Assembly (NCBI GenBank): GCA_023432985.1 | Contig: JAEZEQ010000061.1 | Span: forward strand, 1-35,061 | Length of the DNA stretch: 35,061 nucleotides | Direction of reading: 5' to 3' | Origin: Bacteroidota bacterium | GTDB taxonomy: Bacteria > Bacteroidota > Bacteroidia > CAIKAF01 | In this document: piece after piece, positions 26,282 to 32,612 of the stretch | How the letters are laid out: each line of letters opens with the position of its first letter | Position numbering within the stretch: position 1 is the stretch's first letter | The notes under the pieces: generated by a model | The model's input: only the letters and a program-made list of their open reading frames with translations | Told to the model about the DNA's origin: nothing | Database searches by the model: none | Position numbers and translations under genes: made by a program

Positions 26282-27259
26282 TTACTTCTCCATAAAAAGA
26301 CGCATTTCTTCGGGCAGAGAAAGCGATGGATATGTCGCTTGAACTTGTTTTATTTTCATTTTCAGGTCTTCTAAAAACAGCTTATGAGCTATGGTGGACG
26401 GATTAAATGATTTATGGCGTATGGAAATCATCAGTTTAGAAATCTGATCGGCCAAGGCGGATGTTTCCTTAGTAAAAAAAGCATTTTTAAAATAGCTCCA
26501 TACATATTCCGTTGCTTGTCTGTTGGGGTGCACCATATCTTCCATAAAAAATCGATAATCGCGCAAATCGTCCATAATCAACTCATAGGACGGAAAATAA
26601 TAAACATGTTCATGCTGCTCGGTCATTTCGTGTACGGCATACAACAAAGAGGCTTTACTCCGATTATTTTCAATCAGTCCCTCCCTTGCGTGGCGCACCG
26701 GACTCACCGTAAAAACAATGCGTGCGGACGGATTTTGGACACGGATTAAGTCGACGATTTCATTAAGACATTGGGCAGATTGAGAGGGATTCAGCATTTT
26801 CTTATAAAATGTCTGAGCGGGGAATTTATGGCAATTGGCCACCGCTTTATCCGAATCAGCTAAATAATAAACAAAAGCCGAACCCAGGGTAATCATAATC
26901 CATTGCGCGTCTTTCAAAAAGGCGGCACCTTGATCCAACTCATTATTAATGGCTTTCAGGCTATCTTCGGCATTTGGTTTCGAAAAGCGACTATGGTGAT
27001 TCCAGGAATGAAACAATTCCTTATACAAAAGCAGATCTTCGTTTTGATATTGCCTATGTTGACAATAATCGTTAATGGCTTGACGAATAGAAAGCGGATT
27101 AAATAGAATACCGTGTGGATTTTGGCGTATATCGAAGCCTGATTCTTGCAGGAATATTCCCATATGTTCCGTAAAACAAGAGCCAATAAGTAAAACCTTC
27201 TGACCGTGTTCCATTTTTTCGGGAAAAGAAATGGGATTTAGTTCTGTTCTAAATTTCAT
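26282..27259 (-). CDS. GSCFA domain-containing protein (SGNH-hydrolase-like)
   Basis: The 325-residue protein shows the family's name motif at Gly26-Ser-Cys-Phe29 (LLIGSCFTEHMG), NPHGILFNP, LGSAFVYY and TVSPVRHAREG, with Asp241 and His244 in EDMVHPN at the position where SGNH hydrolases have their catalytic Asp-His. The Ser of the GSCF motif would be the nucleophile if it is an esterase or acyl-transferase; activity is unproven in this family as far as I know. No signal peptide. It starts 5 bp after the short-chain dehydrogenase stop and is the last gene of that unit; it could modify a metabolite or lipid, but nothing in the sequence says which. Confidence 0.88.
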   Translation of the reverse strand: MKFRTELNPISFPEKMEHGQKVLLIGSCFTEHMGIFLQESGFDIRQNPHGILFNPLSIRQAINDYCQHRQYQNEDLLLYKELFHSWNHHSRFSKPNAEDSLKAINNELDQGAAFLKDAQWIMITLGSAFVYYLADSDKAVANCHKFPAQTFYKKMLNPSQSAQCLNEIVDLIRVQNPSARIVFTVSPVRHAREGLIENNRSKASLLYAVHEMTEQHEHVYYFPSYELIMDDLRDYRFFMEDMVHPNRQATEYVWSYFKNAFFTKETSALADQISKLMISIRHKSFNPSTIAHKLFLEDLKMKIKQVQATYPSLSLPEEMRLFMEK

Positions 27260-27264
27260 AAAAA

Positions 27265-27930
27265 TCAGGGTGTAGACACAGATACGGGCAATATTTTCCC
27301 ATTAAAAAAAGCTTGACCTTTTTGGAGGAAATCGGCAATAAAAGATCCCATTTTGGGTGGAGTAACGGGTGCTTGAAAGCCGGGGAAGGCCGATTCGAAC
27401 ATTTCCGTTTGGACGGCACCCAGGGCCAGGCAATTGACATAAATCGGAATTTCTTTCCATTCTTCGGCCAGGCATTCAGTAAGTATGGCCAATGCTCCTT
27501 TTGTAGCGCTATACCATGCCAGTCCGGGAAATTTGGCACTTCCCTGCACGCCTCCCATGCTTCCGATAAGGATAATATGTGCTTGCGGGTTCAATAGCGG
27601 TTTTAGCTGACGTAAAAATGCCATTGGTGCGAATACATTCACCTGAAAAAGTTCGTGTATATCTTGCGTGGAGCTCGATTCAAAGTCTTTATTAATCAAT
27701 ACACCCGCATTCATAACCACGCCGTCGATGGGTTCATTTCCCAGGAGGGCTATTAAATCATGGATCGGGGCTTGATCAGAATCCATATTAAAAACAATAT
27801 GCTTCACGCCGTCTATAGATTCCTTTTGTGTTTGTCGGGATATAGCCAATACCTCATGGCCATCCCGAGCCAAACATTTCACAATTTCGGCTCCAATGCC
27901 TCTCGAGGCTCCGGTTACAATATATCTCAT
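27265..27930 (-). CDS. Short-chain dehydrogenase/reductase (SDR)
   Basis: The 221-residue classical SDR has the nucleotide-binding TGASRGIG (6-13), NAGV near residue 75, a catalytic Ser124 (LIGSMGGVQG) and Tyr140-x-x-x-Lys144 (YSATKGALA). The short beta1 start MRYIVTGAS places the ATG at 27928-27930; a TTG eight codons upstream is less likely. This ATG overlaps the stop of the aromatic amino acid hydroxylase gene as ATGA, a classical coupled pair. The hydroxylase consumes a reduced pterin, and known pterin reductases (sepiapterin reductase, dihydromonapterin reductase FolM) are SDRs of similar size, so a cofactor-recycling role is attractive but inferred. Other substrates are equally possible by sequence. 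Confidence 0.88.
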   Translation of the reverse strand: MRYIVTGASRGIGAEIVKCLARDGHEVLAISRQTQKESIDGVKHIVFNMDSDQAPIHDLIALLGNEPIDGVVMNAGVLINKDFESSSTQDIHELFQVNVFAPMAFLRQLKPLLNPQAHIILIGSMGGVQGSAKFPGLAWYSATKGALAILTECLAEEWKEIPIYVNCLALGAVQTEMFESAFPGFQAPVTPPKMGSFIADFLQKGQAFFNGKILPVSVSTP

Positions 27931-29690
27931 GCGTGTAATGGTTGTGCTCCGCAAAGCGTCAATCCGTCTTCGATTAATTTTTTAATTGCATTTTGTTCTG
28001 CAGCGAGCTTATTCAAATCGGCATAAATTCTTTCCTTCAAATCGGGAAATATATCCTTCTCATTAAGCAGTTCATATATTTCAAGGGCGCATAACCAATC
28101 GTCTGCATGTTGCTCATGCAGTCGTTTGTATAAATCGGGCAAGCTTTGTATATCCGATTTCCCATCCCGAACATTGCGCACATCCTGATACATTTGCATC
28201 AATTCTTTAGTGCGTGCATCATAATTAATTTTATGTGTGGAATCGCCGGGCATTTGGAGTGTAACAGGATATGCGAAGGAGTCAGCCGCACCATTATAAA
28301 CCGACAAGACAGCGCTTCCTATGGCCATATCAAAAACACCCCAACTTGGGTCGAACAGAATGCGATCGCCTTCTTTGACCGTACAATTATCGAAGCTAAG
28401 CAGCATTAATTTTCCTTCGCTCGAAAAATAAATTTTGCGCAAGGTACCTTTCACTTCAACACCATTTTCGAAGCTGATATTCACCTTTTCATTTTCGCGT
28501 ATATTCAAGCTATCCAATTCGGTAGGCGTTAAATTTTCGGGCAATTGCTCAATATTTTTCCATTTACCAAGTGGACTTCCGAATCCGTCTTTATGGTAAT
28601 CTACGCCATGGTTTGGCAATTGTTTATTTCCTTCTGCTATGGCCGATGGACCATAAAAAAACACATAAGAAGGATTTCCCATTTCATCCGTTTCGAAATC
28701 GCGGAGTACGCCCGAAACAGAGGATCCTCCGGAAAATACAACCGTAGAGATTGCATTCGAATCCTTGGCCAATTCCAGTCCGTATGCTCCACCTCTTTTC
28801 CATGCCATACTTTCTGCAAACTCGTTGAGCACAGCAGTAAGATGTTCGAAGTTGGGTGTCACAAAAAGTTGTGGTTGCGGTTTCGTGATATCGAAATCAT
28901 AATCGGCTGCTTTCACCGTATAGGGTAATTTTTTAACTTCATCCTTCATACACCAAACACTTTCTCCGATAGAAGAAAGCAATCCGGCTCCATAAATTTT
29001 CGGATTTTCCAAGCTACCTATCAATCCATACTCCACAGTCCACCAATGCAACCTTCGGATTAATGACATTTCGGAAGGGTTTCCAAGATTGGCAGCAATA
29101 TTTTCAATTCTTAGTTCACCTTCTTCAATATCCTTCGGATCGGTATAAGGGTCTTCCTTAATAATAGAAAGATGTCGGATAGCTTCAAACAATTCAAAAT
29201 CTTTAGAAGAAGAAAAGGCTTTACTTCCGATTTCGCCGAAATAGCGCAGATAGTCGGCATAAGCTTCATCCGAGATAATAGGAGCATGGCCTGCGGCTTC
29301 ATGAATAATATCGGGAGCGGGAGTATATTCAATATGTTTCAATTGTCGGATATCGGCAGCGATAACCAAAACTTTATACATTTGAAATTCCATAAAAGCC
29401 TGTGGATTTATAAATCCGTCCACCGTACATGCAGCCCAACCGATTTCGTTCAATATGCGGTTCATATCCTTAATATCGGGAATTTTATCGAGGGTAATTC
29501 CTGTTTTTTTTAGTCCGTCCAAATAAGAAACATGAGCGACCTTGGCCAGGTAATTTGTATTCAATCGCATGACATATCGCCAAACAGCGTGATCTATAGG
29601 AGTATAGGCATCATAATCCTGATTCACCATAAACTGTTTCAGATGGGGTGGCAATTGGTTCAGTTTATCATTTAAATAATCTACAGTCAT
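27927..29690 (-). CDS. Aromatic amino acid hydroxylase (phenylalanine 4-monooxygenase family) with long C-terminal extension
   Basis: The enzyme uses iron, oxygen and tetrahydropterin to hydroxylate phenylalanine (or tryptophan). The iron ligands are His130 and His135 in IIHEAAGHAPI and Glu220 in WWTVEYGLIG; VDGFINPQAFMEF and IGWAACT upstream are also typical. It has no regulatory ACT domain. At 587 residues it is about twice the size of proteobacterial PhhA (about 260-300); the extra 250 or so residues after about 340 contain an extended stretch (FFYGPSAIAEGNKQLPNHG) and a beta-rich part resembling no domain I know. Long forms occur in Bacteroidota, to my memory. The ATG at 29688-29690 is preferred to a TTG two codons earlier. 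A perfect -7 box lies 3 nt upstream. Confidence 0.92.
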   Translation of the reverse strand: MTVDYLNDKLNQLPPHLKQFMVNQDYDAYTPIDHAVWRYVMRLNTNYLAKVAHVSYLDGLKKTGITLDKIPDIKDMNRILNEIGWAACTVDGFINPQAFMEFQMYKVLVIAADIRQLKHIEYTPAPDIIHEAAGHAPIISDEAYADYLRYFGEIGSKAFSSSKDFELFEAIRHLSIIKEDPYTDPKDIEEGELRIENIAANLGNPSEMSLIRRLHWWTVEYGLIGSLENPKIYGAGLLSSIGESVWCMKDEVKKLPYTVKAADYDFDITKPQPQLFVTPNFEHLTAVLNEFAESMAWKRGGAYGLELAKDSNAISTVVFSGGSSVSGVLRDFETDEMGNPSYVFFYGPSAIAEGNKQLPNHGVDYHKDGFGSPLGKWKNIEQLPENLTPTELDSLNIRENEKVNISFENGVEVKGTLRKIYFSSEGKLMLLSFDNCTVKEGDRILFDPSWGVFDMAIGSAVLSVYNGAADSFAYPVTLQMPGDSTHKINYDARTKELMQMYQDVRNVRDGKSDIQSLPDLYKRLHEQHADDWLCALEIYELLNEKDIFPDLKERIYADLNKLAAEQNAIKKLIEDGLTLCGAQPLHA

Positions 29691-29693
29691 ATT

Positions 29694-29701
29694 CAAAAGT
29701 A
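29694..29701 (-). promoter_or_regulatory. -7 element TACTTTTG just before the aromatic amino acid hydroxylase start
   Basis: On the minus strand TACTTTTG matches TAnnTTTG exactly and ends 3 nt before the ATG. A -33 TTTG at 17-20 nt spacing is not clear. If used, the transcript would be nearly leaderless. Confidence 0.35.
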
Positions 29702-29726
29702 ATGAAAATATTCATGAAAAAGCGGT

Positions 29727-29740
29727 GGAAAAATTTTTCC
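29727..29740. promoter_or_regulatory. Perfect 14-bp palindrome GGAAAAATTTTTCC in a divergent promoter
   Basis: The palindrome lies in the 78-bp gap between the hydroxylase and the metallo-hydrolase genes, 26 bp and 16 bp from their -7 boxes. It could be an operator acting on both directions, or an A-tract bend. A 14-bp perfect dyad is unlikely by chance at this one spot but not impossible in AT-rich DNA. Confidence 0.35.
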
Positions 29741-29756
29741 AAACCCAAAGTTAAAC

Positions 29757-29764
29757 TAAATTTG
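29757..29764 (+). promoter_or_regulatory. -7 element TAAATTTG just before the MBL-fold gene
   Basis: TAAATTTG is an exact TAnnTTTG match ending 4 nt before the GTG start at 29769, so transcription would begin at or next to the start codon. No convincing -33 box. Confidence 0.35.
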
Positions 29765-29768
29765 TGAT

Positions 29769-30548
29769 GTGAAAATAACATTTCTAGGCACAGGCACATC
29801 GCAGGGTATACCTATAATTGGGTGCACTTGCAGTGTATGTAGTTCGAACGACAAGAGAGACAAACGATTACGCAGTTCGATTCATATAGAAATAAATCAG
29901 AAAAGTTTAATCATCGATACCGGCCCGGATTTCAGATATCAGGTTTTGCGAGCCGGCATAAAGCGATTGGATGCTATATTATTTACCCATGAGCACAAAG
30001 ATCATATTGGAGGTTTTGACGATATACGTCCATTCAACTATCTCTTAAAAAACATACCGGAGGTATTTTGCAGCAAAGAAGTAGAAGCGGCATTGCGACG
30101 CGATTTTCATTATGCCTTTGCGGAGGAAAAATATCCGGGCGTGCCCGAATTCAGCATCAGCATTATAGATGAAATGCCATTTTTATTTGGGGATGAAGAG
30201 ATCATTCCCATTCCCGTCATGCATCATAAGATGCCTGTATTGGGGTTTAGGCTCAGGGATTTTGCTTATATCACCGACTGCAATTTTATACCTGAGACTT
30301 CATTTCAGAAATTAAGGGGATTAGACACTTTAGTGATCAATGCCTTAAGAAAGAGCGAACATATATCCCATTTCAGTTTACAACAAGCTTTAGAAATAAT
30401 AGATCGTATAAATCCGCGTCGGGCATATTTGACACATATTTCGCATCAGCTTGATTTACACAGTAGCTTACTGAAAGAATTGCCTACGGGTGTAGAGCCT
30501 GCACATGACGGACTCTGTATAGATTTCGGGGATATACACAAAATTTAA
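29769..30548 (+). CDS. MBL-fold metallo-hydrolase, PhnP-like
   Basis: The 259-residue protein is a metallo-beta-lactamase-fold phosphodiesterase of the PhnP/RNase Z group. It starts KITFLGTGTSQGIP, followed by the Cys-rich GCTCSVC (structural zinc site, as in PhnP), the metal motif THEHKDHIGG (His74, His76, Asp78, His79), VMHHKMPVLGF, YITDCNF (bridging Asp) and a final LTHISH. PhnP hydrolyses cyclic phosphate diesters such as 5-phosphoribosyl 1,2-cyclic phosphate; no phosphonate genes are nearby, so the substrate here is unknown. The start is GTG: an ATG two bases before is out of frame. It diverges from the hydroxylase operon. Confidence 0.9.
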   Translation: MKITFLGTGTSQGIPIIGCTCSVCSSNDKRDKRLRSSIHIEINQKSLIIDTGPDFRYQVLRAGIKRLDAILFTHEHKDHIGGFDDIRPFNYLLKNIPEVFCSKEVEAALRRDFHYAFAEEKYPGVPEFSISIIDEMPFLFGDEEIIPIPVMHHKMPVLGFRLRDFAYITDCNFIPETSFQKLRGLDTLVINALRKSEHISHFSLQQALEIIDRINPRRAYLTHISHQLDLHSSLLKELPTGVEPAHDGLCIDFGDIHKI

Positions 30549-30641
30549 ACGTTTAAGATTCTGTTCATACTTGCACAGGCTTTCAAAATGTCGGAAATTG
30601 GGTTACTAAAACCTATACGACATGCACAACATCAAGCAAGC

Positions 30642-30667
30642 ATGGAGAGCCGGAAGGCAACCTCCAT
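30642..30667 (+). other. Hairpin with GGAA tetraloop in the 130-bp gap after the MBL gene
   Basis: ATGGAG (30642-30647) pairs with CTCCAT (30662-30667), and inside it GCC pairs with GGC around a GGAA loop of the GNRA class. A T-rich stretch (30682-30687) begins 14 nt later, too far for a standard terminator. The same span contains a 33-codon reading frame from 30588, for which I see no support. It could be a terminator variant, a small RNA or nothing. Confidence 0.25.
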
Positions 30668-30678
30668 AGAAGGACATA

Positions 30679-31134
30679 TTATTTTTTAATTTCGAAAGTA
30701 TGCAGGATGGGTAAAACGGAGTTTAAGTCACCTTCGAATTCTATATCCACAAAAATACCTCTTTTGAGTTTTGGGTTTAGCAAAGATGCGAAGAGAATCG
30801 TTGATCCATTACGTTCGCCTTGAAAATAAACACCTTTCATGGTTTCCGTTTCAATTTTTTTCTCGCGTATTGTTTTGGAAACGCCTACCTCTTTACCGGC
30901 TCTAATGGCAGCTTGATCGGCGTCATCGAGGTCGAAACCTCTTTTAGAAAAGTAAAGATGTACTTTAAGTGTTTTTCCGGACCATTCGAAAGAAGATTCG
31001 TTTTTGGGGCCGATAATACCGGCTTCGGGCATAGAAAAGTGGACATTGTTTTCGACCCAAACCACATCATATTGCGCATAAGAAGTGGCGAATGTGCCGA
31101 GGAATAAAACAAGGAAAAAATACTTTAATTTCAT
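30679..31134 (-). CDS. Small secreted protein of unknown function
   Basis: The 151-residue protein starts with a signal peptide (MKLKYFFLVLFLGTFATSYAQ). A TTG six codons earlier is possible but less likely. The mature part is about 130 residues of mixed strands and charged segments, with a Trp-containing VVWVENN start and no Cys, zinc motif or lipobox. I do not recognise the family. It diverges from purE, with which it shares a 90-bp gap, and its 3' end faces the MBL gene. The product is expected in the periplasm or outside the cell. Confidence 0.65.
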   Translation of the reverse strand: MKLKYFFLVLFLGTFATSYAQYDVVWVENNVHFSMPEAGIIGPKNESSFEWSGKTLKVHLYFSKRGFDLDDADQAAIRAGKEVGVSKTIREKKIETETMKGVYFQGERNGSTILFASLLNPKLKRGIFVDIEFEGDLNSVLPILHTFEIKK

Positions 31135-31224
31135 ACGATAGTTCAAATTCAATTGGACTTAAAGATATTATTTCTATTACGGAAATGGGAAAAAATGTTC
31201 ATTTTTGTAAAAAAATAACGAAAG

Positions 31225-31734
31225 ATGAAAGCATTAGTTGGCATTATTATGGGCAGTAAGAGTGATTGGCCGGTTATGCGCGAGGCCGCAGATTTTTTGG
31301 AAGAGATGCAGATTCCATTTGAGCTACAGATAGTTTCTGCGCATCGTACTCCGCAAATTATGGCCGAATATGCCGGCAAAGCATCCGAAAATGGTTTGAA
31401 AGTAATCATCGCCGGAGCCGGGGGTGCAGCTCATTTACCCGGGATGACCGCTTCGTTTACACACCTGCCTGTGATTGGTGTTCCCGTTAAATCGTCCAAT
31501 TCGATCGACGGCTGGGACAGCATACTCAGTATCCTACAAATGCCCAATGGAATTCCCGTGGCAACCGTAGCATTGAATGCAGCCAAAAATGCCGCTATTT
31601 TAGCCGCTTCCATTTTATCTACCCAGGATTCAGATCTGGCAGAGCGACTCATCACCTATAAAAAAGAAATGGCTCAAAAAGTGATAGACAGTCGCCGTGA
31701 TTTAGATTCCTTTTCTTATACCTTCAAGGTTTAA
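31225..31734 (+). CDS. purE: N5-carboxyaminoimidazole ribonucleotide mutase (PurE class I)
   Basis: PurE moves the carboxyl group from N5 to C4 of the imidazole ring to give CAIR in purine biosynthesis. The 169-residue protein has the complete pattern: GIIMGSKSDWPVM (10-15), VSAHRTP with catalytic His40, IIAGAGGAAHLPGM, GVPVKSSN and GIPVATVALNAAKNAAILAA. The expected partner PurK is not in the window, but the next gene is unrelated. The length and motifs fit class I. Divergent from the small secreted protein; a CATTTTTG string about 20 nt upstream may be its -7 box. Confidence 0.97.
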   Translation: MKALVGIIMGSKSDWPVMREAADFLEEMQIPFELQIVSAHRTPQIMAEYAGKASENGLKVIIAGAGGAAHLPGMTASFTHLPVIGVPVKSSNSIDGWDSILSILQMPNGIPVATVALNAAKNAAILAASILSTQDSDLAERLITYKKEMAQKVIDSRRDLDSFSYTFKV

Positions 31735-31757
31735 TCGCATACCCATAAAACCAACCC

Positions 31758-32612
31758 ATGAAACTCATTCCACATGGAATGAGATTGAAATTATACCGCC
31801 TTTATTTTCCTGTTTTACTGCTATGGGCGTGGACAAGCCCTTATTTGTCGGCCCAACGTTTTTCGGCTAATCCGACCTCCCTCGCATTGGGGGGAAGCTT
31901 CGTTGCTTTGGAGGGATTCGAGGGTATAGCCTTAAATCCGGCTGCCATTGCGCACATCAAAGGCTATGCGCTTCAATCTCATTTCAGAAACAAATACTTC
32001 AGCAAGGAATGGAACGAGTATGCCATTCAATTTGCTGCTGCCATACCAAATATAGGGAGCATAGGAATATATCATCATGCGGGTGCTATGCCTTTATTTC
32101 ACCGGAACAGAAGTAGTTTTTCTTATGCGCGTACTATAGGGCCACATTTCTCGGCAGGAATGCATTTCAATTACCATTATATATTCCAGGGAGAGGGCTA
32201 TGGTACTTTGCACGGATTCTCGGCTGATGCAGGCATACAGGTCCGTTTCCTGAAGAATTTTATATGGGGATTCTCGGTTCATAATCCCATTCGTATGCGC
32301 TTATCGAAGATATGGCCGGAAAGAATTCCCTTTCTAATCTCGACCGGATTTAGCTATACAAGTAAGAAAGGCATATTCATAAGCAGCGAAATAGAAAAAG
32401 ATATAGATGCATTATGGGTTTTCAGGCTGGGAATAGAATATAAATTTTTAGAAAATTATGCACTTCGAATTGGCTTTCATACAAGTCCCAATGCGCCTTC
32501 GTTCGGATTTGGATTCGAAAAAAACAAGTGGAAACTAAACTGGGCATCCGCATATAATATTCCTGCCGGCATGGAAATGGCTTTAAGCATAGCATATCAA
32601 TGGAAAAATTAA
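31758..32612 (+). CDS. PorV/PorQ-like outer-membrane beta-barrel protein
   Basis: The 284-residue protein has a signal peptide (hydrophobic core LYFPVLLLWAWTSPYLSAQ) and a mature N-terminus FSANPTSLALGGSFVALEGFEGIALNPAA that resembles the PorV/PorQ and OmpP1/FadL-type barrels (GG..VA...NPA). The rest is alternating amphipathic strands ending in YQWKN with a C-terminal aromatic pattern. In Bacteroidota such proteins sit in the outer membrane, and some belong to type IX secretion; that link is inference here. ATG at 31758 and at 31779 are both possible, and a hairpin lies between them. It overlaps the next gene by 13 bp, and the two form a pair. Confidence 0.7.
   Translation: MKLIPHGMRLKLYRLYFPVLLLWAWTSPYLSAQRFSANPTSLALGGSFVALEGFEGIALNPAAIAHIKGYALQSHFRNKYFSKEWNEYAIQFAAAIPNIGSIGIYHHAGAMPLFHRNRSSFSYARTIGPHFSAGMHFNYHYIFQGEGYGTLHGFSADAGIQVRFLKNFIWGFSVHNPIRMRLSKIWPERIPFLISTGFSYTSKKGIFISSEIEKDIDALWVFRLGIEYKFLENYALRIGFHTSPNAPSFGFGFEKNKWKLNWASAYNIPAGMEMALSIAYQWKN
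31764..31783 (+). other. Perfect 8-bp hairpin at the start of the barrel gene
   Basis: CTCATTCC, a 4-base loop ACAT and GGAATGAG form a perfect stem. It lies 6 nt after the first ATG and covers the alternative ATG at 31779. If it forms in the mRNA it could favour the first start or limit translation. Confidence 0.35.
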
